DNA of 64,000 nucleotides from Chamaecyparis obtusa. Taxonomy: Eukaryota > Streptophyta > Pinopsida > Cupressales > Cupressaceae. This document shows, piece by piece, positions 60,014 through 64,000 of the stretch (the first letter of the stretch is position 1; every line of letters begins with the position of its first letter). The notes under the pieces were generated by a model that was not told the origin of the DNA, did not search any database, and saw only the letters and a list, made by a program, of their open reading frames with translations. Position numbers and translations under genes: made by a program. Location: NCBI GenBank assembly GCA_027943335.1, contig BSBK01003253.1:1342501-1406500 (forward strand), in the 5' to 3' direction.

Positions 60014-63000
60014 TCAGGTGTGCAGAGGAAAACCAAGATGGCTAACCTCCTCCTTTGTCAGCCATGATGAATCTTCAATAGGTCATCCTTTCCATTTGAC
60101 CAGATATTCTTCATATGTCATGTTCCTTGTGCTTCTACCAACACGACTGTCCAGTATATCTTCGATCTCCTTAGTGTCTAAACTAGTTACTGGAATACTC
60201 CACTGTGCTGCTGTGATCTCATCTTCAACACCTCCTTCATGATACTCTGTCAGATCTAAAATGTTAAACACTGGTGAAATATTTAGCTCAGTAGGTAATT
60301 CTACCTCATATGCGTTTCCTGAATCATGTTTCTTCAGTATCCTACATGGTCCAAACTTCTTCATTTTCAGCTTGTTATATGTACCAACTGGAAACCGCTC
60401 CTTCCGCAAATGAACCATGACTTCATCACCAACCTGAAATTCCTTATACCTCCTTTTCTCATCTGCCTTAGCCTTATACTGTGCATTCATCTTGGTAATA
60501 TGCTTCCTCACCTCCTCATGGATGTTCTTCAAGTGTTCTGCAAAATCCTCAGCTTCAGCACTACTTATTTCTCCTTTATCTATCTTCCTCAATTCAGATG
60601 CATTTCTTGGACTACTTCCATATACAATCTGGAATGGTGATTTACCAGTGCTTCTATTGATAGAATTATTGTATGCAAATTCCGCCTATGATAAAATCAA
60701 ATCCCATCCTATTGGCTTATCTCCAACCAAACATCTCAGCAAATTTCCCAAGCTCCTATTCACCACCTCTGTCTGTCCATCAGTCTGTGGATGATGTGAT
60801 GAACTAAACTTAAAATCTATCTTCAACTTCTTCCACAATGTACGCCAGAAATATCCAACAAACTTAGTGTCCCGATCTGAAACTATGGTCTTTGGCAAAC
60901 CATGAAGTCTCACTACTTCTTTGAAAAATAATTCTGCTACATGAACAGCATCATTAGTCTTCTTGCAGGGAATAAAATGTGCCATCTTTGAAAATCTGTC
61001 AACTACCACAAAAATTGAATCGTGTCCCCACTGTGTCCTCGGTAAACCAAGAACAAAGTCCATGCTGATATCCTCCCAAGGCTTCTCTGGTACAGATAAT
61101 GGCTGATACAACCCTGTATTCTGCTTCACTCCTTTCGCCATCTGACATATTCTGCAACTCTGTACAAACTTCTTCACATCTTGCTGCAACTGTGGCCAAT
61201 AATAATTCTCACTAACCAAACCAAGGGTTTTATCATGACCAAAATGTCTAGCCAATCCTCTGCTATGCTTCTCCTTGATGAGATTCTCCCTCATAGAACT
61301 TCATGGAATGCACAACTGACTCCCTCTGAATAGCATATCATCTTGGATGATAAAATCCAGCCATTTCGTCCTGTCTAGAGTAACAGGTTCTGTACAAGCT
61401 TTCCAAGCTTCACCAAAATCAGGATCCTCTGGATATAAATTCTTGAGTTCCTTGAACCCAACCACTTCAATCTGCATTTCTGTCAGCAATAGTTGCCTTC
61501 TGCTAAGAGCATCTGCAACCCTATTAGACTTTCCACTCCTGTGTTTCAAAACAAATGTATAACTCTGCAAAAACTCAACCCATTTCAAATGCCTTTGATT
61601 CAATTTTCCTTGACTATTCAAATATTGCAAAGCTTGATGATCAGTATACAAAACAAACTCCTTAGGAAGCAGATATTGCCTCCACTTTTTCAATGCCTGA
61701 ACTATAGCATAAAATTTTTGATCATAAACAGAATATTTTCTCTTGGCATCATTTAATTTCTCACTGAAATAAGCAACAGGTTTACCTTCTTGGCTCATAA
61801 CAGCTCCTATTGCAGTACCACTAGCATCACAATCTACTTGAAACACCTTATTAAAATCTGGAAGTGCTAAAATAGGTTCTTCTGTAACTTTTTGTTTCAA
61901 CAATTGAAAACTCTTTTCTGCCCCATTAGTCCACTTAAACTCTTTTCTGTCCCCTCTCATTGTTTCAGTTAAGGGTCCACAAATACTGCTAAAATTTCTG
62001 ATAAACTTTCTGTAAAAGCTAGCTAGACCATGAAAAGATCTTACCTCAGTAGCACTCCTTGGAGTAGGCCATTCAAGGATAGCCTGTACCTTCTTTGGGT
62101 CCATTTTTAGACCTTCTACTGAAACTACAAATCCCAAATACACTAACTCTTTCTTCACAAAACTGCACTTCTTCAAATTAATCAACAATTTCTCTTCTCT
62201 CAACTTCTCAAATACCATACGAATATGCATCATATGCTCATCCAATGTCTTACTAAAGATCAAAATATCATCTAGGTAAACAATGACAAACTTACCCAGA
62301 AATTCTTTCAGAACCTCGTTCATGAGCCGCATGAAAGTGTTCGGTGCATTGGTTAGCCCAAAAGGCATGACTAACCACTCATACAGTCCTTCCTTTGTCT
62401 TGAAGGCAGTCTTCCATTCATCTCCTTCTCTGATCCGAATTTGATGATATCCACTTTTCAGATCTATCTTTGAGAAATACACAGCTCCACTCAAACAGTC
62501 CATAATATCATCCATTCGTGGCAATGAAAACCTATACTTGATTGTGATCTTATTTATTGCCCTAGAATCTGTACACATCCTCCATTCTCCATTCTTCTTT
62601 GGTGCTAATACTGCTGGTACAGCACAGGGACTCAGACTCTCACGGATCAATCCTTTCTGTAACAGTTCATGTACTTGTCTGTTCAACTCCTCACTTTCTG
62701 CAGGTGTCATTCTGTGTGCTGCCTTATTCGGCAAACTCGCTCCTGGGATCAAGTCCATTTGATGACTGATCTTCCTGACTAGTGGTAATCCATCAGGCAT
62801 GTTATCGGATACAATATCCTGAAACTCATTCAACAAATCTGCAACTTCTACAGGAACATCTTCTACTTCCTCTTTACCAGCTTTTGGAATTAAAGCAAAA
62901 CATACATGCTCATGCCTCATACCATCTAGGAAATTTCTTCCATCAACAAAAGTTATCCTTGCATTACCACATACCTTTTCTTCAGTCTCCTTCAATGGTT

Positions 63001-64000
63001 TTAGCTTATGTCGCACTCCATCCTTTGTCAGGGAATAGGTATTCACACGACCATCATGTACAACACATCTGTCAAACTGCCATGGTCTACCCAACAACAT
63101 ATGACATGCATCCATAGATATGATATCACACAATACCTCATCTTGGTATCTGCCAATCTTGAACTTCACCAGGCATTGTTCATTGACCATGACCTTGTGG
63201 TCATCCTGTACCCAGGCAATCCGATATGGATGTGGGTGTTTCTGTCTCTTGAGCTTCAACTTTGTCACCATCTCTTCTGACACCAAATTGTCAGTGCTTC
63301 CACTATCAATAATCACATCACAACATTTACCTTCACACTTGCACCTGGTGCGAAACAGGCTCCTCCTTTGCTCAGGTTCATTCTCACCACTCAACAGGAC
63401 TCTTCTGTTAATCAACGTTTCTCCTCTTTCAGCATCTTCAGAATTTGATGATCTGGCATCTTCATCTACATGTGTAACTCTGGCCTGGCCTTCATTTCTC
63501 CTGTCTGTTCTGCCTTGGTGCTGAGGACATTCAAATGCCCTATGACCTTCTTCTCCACAGTGAAAACATGTTCCACGGAAGCCACCTCTCCCAGATCCTT
63601 GTCCTCTTCCTCTTCCTCTCTTATCTCTATTATTCTGATCCTGGAAGCGATTGGAATTATTTCCTCGCTGATTCTGACTACTACTGGCCTCATCCTTCTT
63701 TTTCGGATCCTCATTTCGGCCACCATATGACCGTCCACCAGATCATCCACCGCGACCTCTTCTGTTTTGTCTGCTCTCAAACTTCTTGTTCAGCTTTTCC
63801 TCTACTTTTAGGGCAAACTGGTATGCCTCTTCAATACTGTTCATTCAAACCAGATTCAGCTCCTCCTGAATGCTTGGCCTTAACCCATTAAGGTATCGGG
63901 CAACTTTCTCCTTATCAGCTTCTGCATGGCCTGTTCTGATGAGAAGTCGATAGAACTCCTTTGTATACTCCTGAACAGATCTTCCTGCTTGCTTCAAACT
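60014..64000 (-). pseudogene. G3b gag-pol polyprotein with chromodomain, interrupted by five stops
   Basis: From the right edge: Gag (EFYRLLIRTGHAEADKEKVA), an Arg/Gly-rich stretch, knuckle CFHCGEEGHRAFEC (about 63570-63530), protease IIDSGSTDNLVSEE (about 63307), RT (WRMCTDSRAINKITIKYRF, YLDD at 62278-62267), RNase H (VDCDASGTAIGAV at about 61835, TDHQAL), and an integrase with HHCC finger, catalytic Asp/Asp/Glu in MDFVLGLP, SDRDTKF and TDGQTEVVNRS. A GPF-like KFGPCRILKK and a chromodomain (IEDILDSR, EEYLVKWKG) follow. RNase H has YDQKFYAI where the family usually has Glu before Phe/Leu. Internal stops lie near 63845, 63744, 61299, 60689 and 60086: four TGA where Arg (CGA) fits, and one TAG where Gln fits. 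Confidence 0.92.

Larger units (their letters stand above)
59117..64000 (-). mobile_element. G3b: nearly complete chromovirus (Ty3/gypsy), runs off the right edge
   Basis: 3' LTR 59117-59975, then gag-pol in one frame from beyond 64000 to 60014. It carries Gag, knuckle, protease, RT, RNase H, integrase and chromodomain. The 5' LTR and PBS are outside the window. LTR termini (TGATGCAGGAGC read on the minus strand) match those of G1 and G2 (TGATGCAGGGGC). The five bases GGATG precede the LTR; the matching copy would be beyond the window. Confidence 0.92.

Noticed and set aside
62538..63524. Plus-strand ORFs opposite the G3b pol
   Set aside because: Shadows of the protease-RT frame on the minus strand.

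Overview
This window looks like repeat-rich intergenic DNA from a seed plant with a large genome, possibly a conifer or other gymnosperm. The evidence is an AT-rich background, retrotransposons nested inside retrotransposons, many old decayed copies, and no intact host gene. Lineages are named by protein motifs read by eye; no database search was possible. At least nine LTR retrotransposons or fragments, two solo LTRs and one miniature LTR element account for most of the 64 kb.

Layout. 1-7135 (-): element E1, a large LTR element without pol, split by a young 2.45-kb LTR element (3128-5578). 7136-about 12238 (-): a Tat/Athila-like Ty3/gypsy pol cut by E1, with its upstream non-coding part. 12239-13562 (-): 5' end of another LTR element. 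13728-22045 (+): E2, a full-length relative of E1. 22046-23471 (-): exon-like segments, the only candidate host-gene remnant. 24240-27894 (+): Tat-like gag fragment, a long hairpin and a putative 3' LTR. 27895-36638 (+): E3, a divergent relative of E1/E2 with a solo LTR inside and a truncated 3' LTR. 36639-39054: two Ty1/copia pol fragments in opposite orientation, forming about 0.7-kb inverted arms. 39106-39439 (-): a 334-bp miniature LTR element. 39440-41484 (-): copia gag fragment and LTR. 42285-45880 (-) G1 and 51279-56355 (-) G2: gypsy elements coding only Gag and protease; G2 carries a second solo LTR. 46955-49104 (-) G3a: a chromovirus copy with three internal deletions. 56613-57820: a tandem duplication of about 605 bp. 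59117-64000 (-) G3b: a nearly complete chromovirus (gag-PR-RT-RNaseH-IN-chromodomain) running off the right edge.

The most interesting system is the E1/E2/E3 family. Each has LTRs of about 1.2 kb, a PBS resembling the initiator-Met tRNA type, and a purine-rich PPT. Each carries ORF1 (coiled coil followed by five CCHC zinc-knuckle positions) and ORF2 (about 1200 codons, unrecognised, conserved between the divergent E2 and E3). No protease, reverse transcriptase or integrase is present between the two LTRs of E2. G1/G2 are a second pol-less family; they share LTR termini and protease sequence with G3, which suggests that a G3-like chromovirus supplies the missing enzymes. LTRs of several families carry dense ACCGA/ACCGAG arrays. 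Nonsense codons are often of the C-to-T type expected from cytosine methylation.
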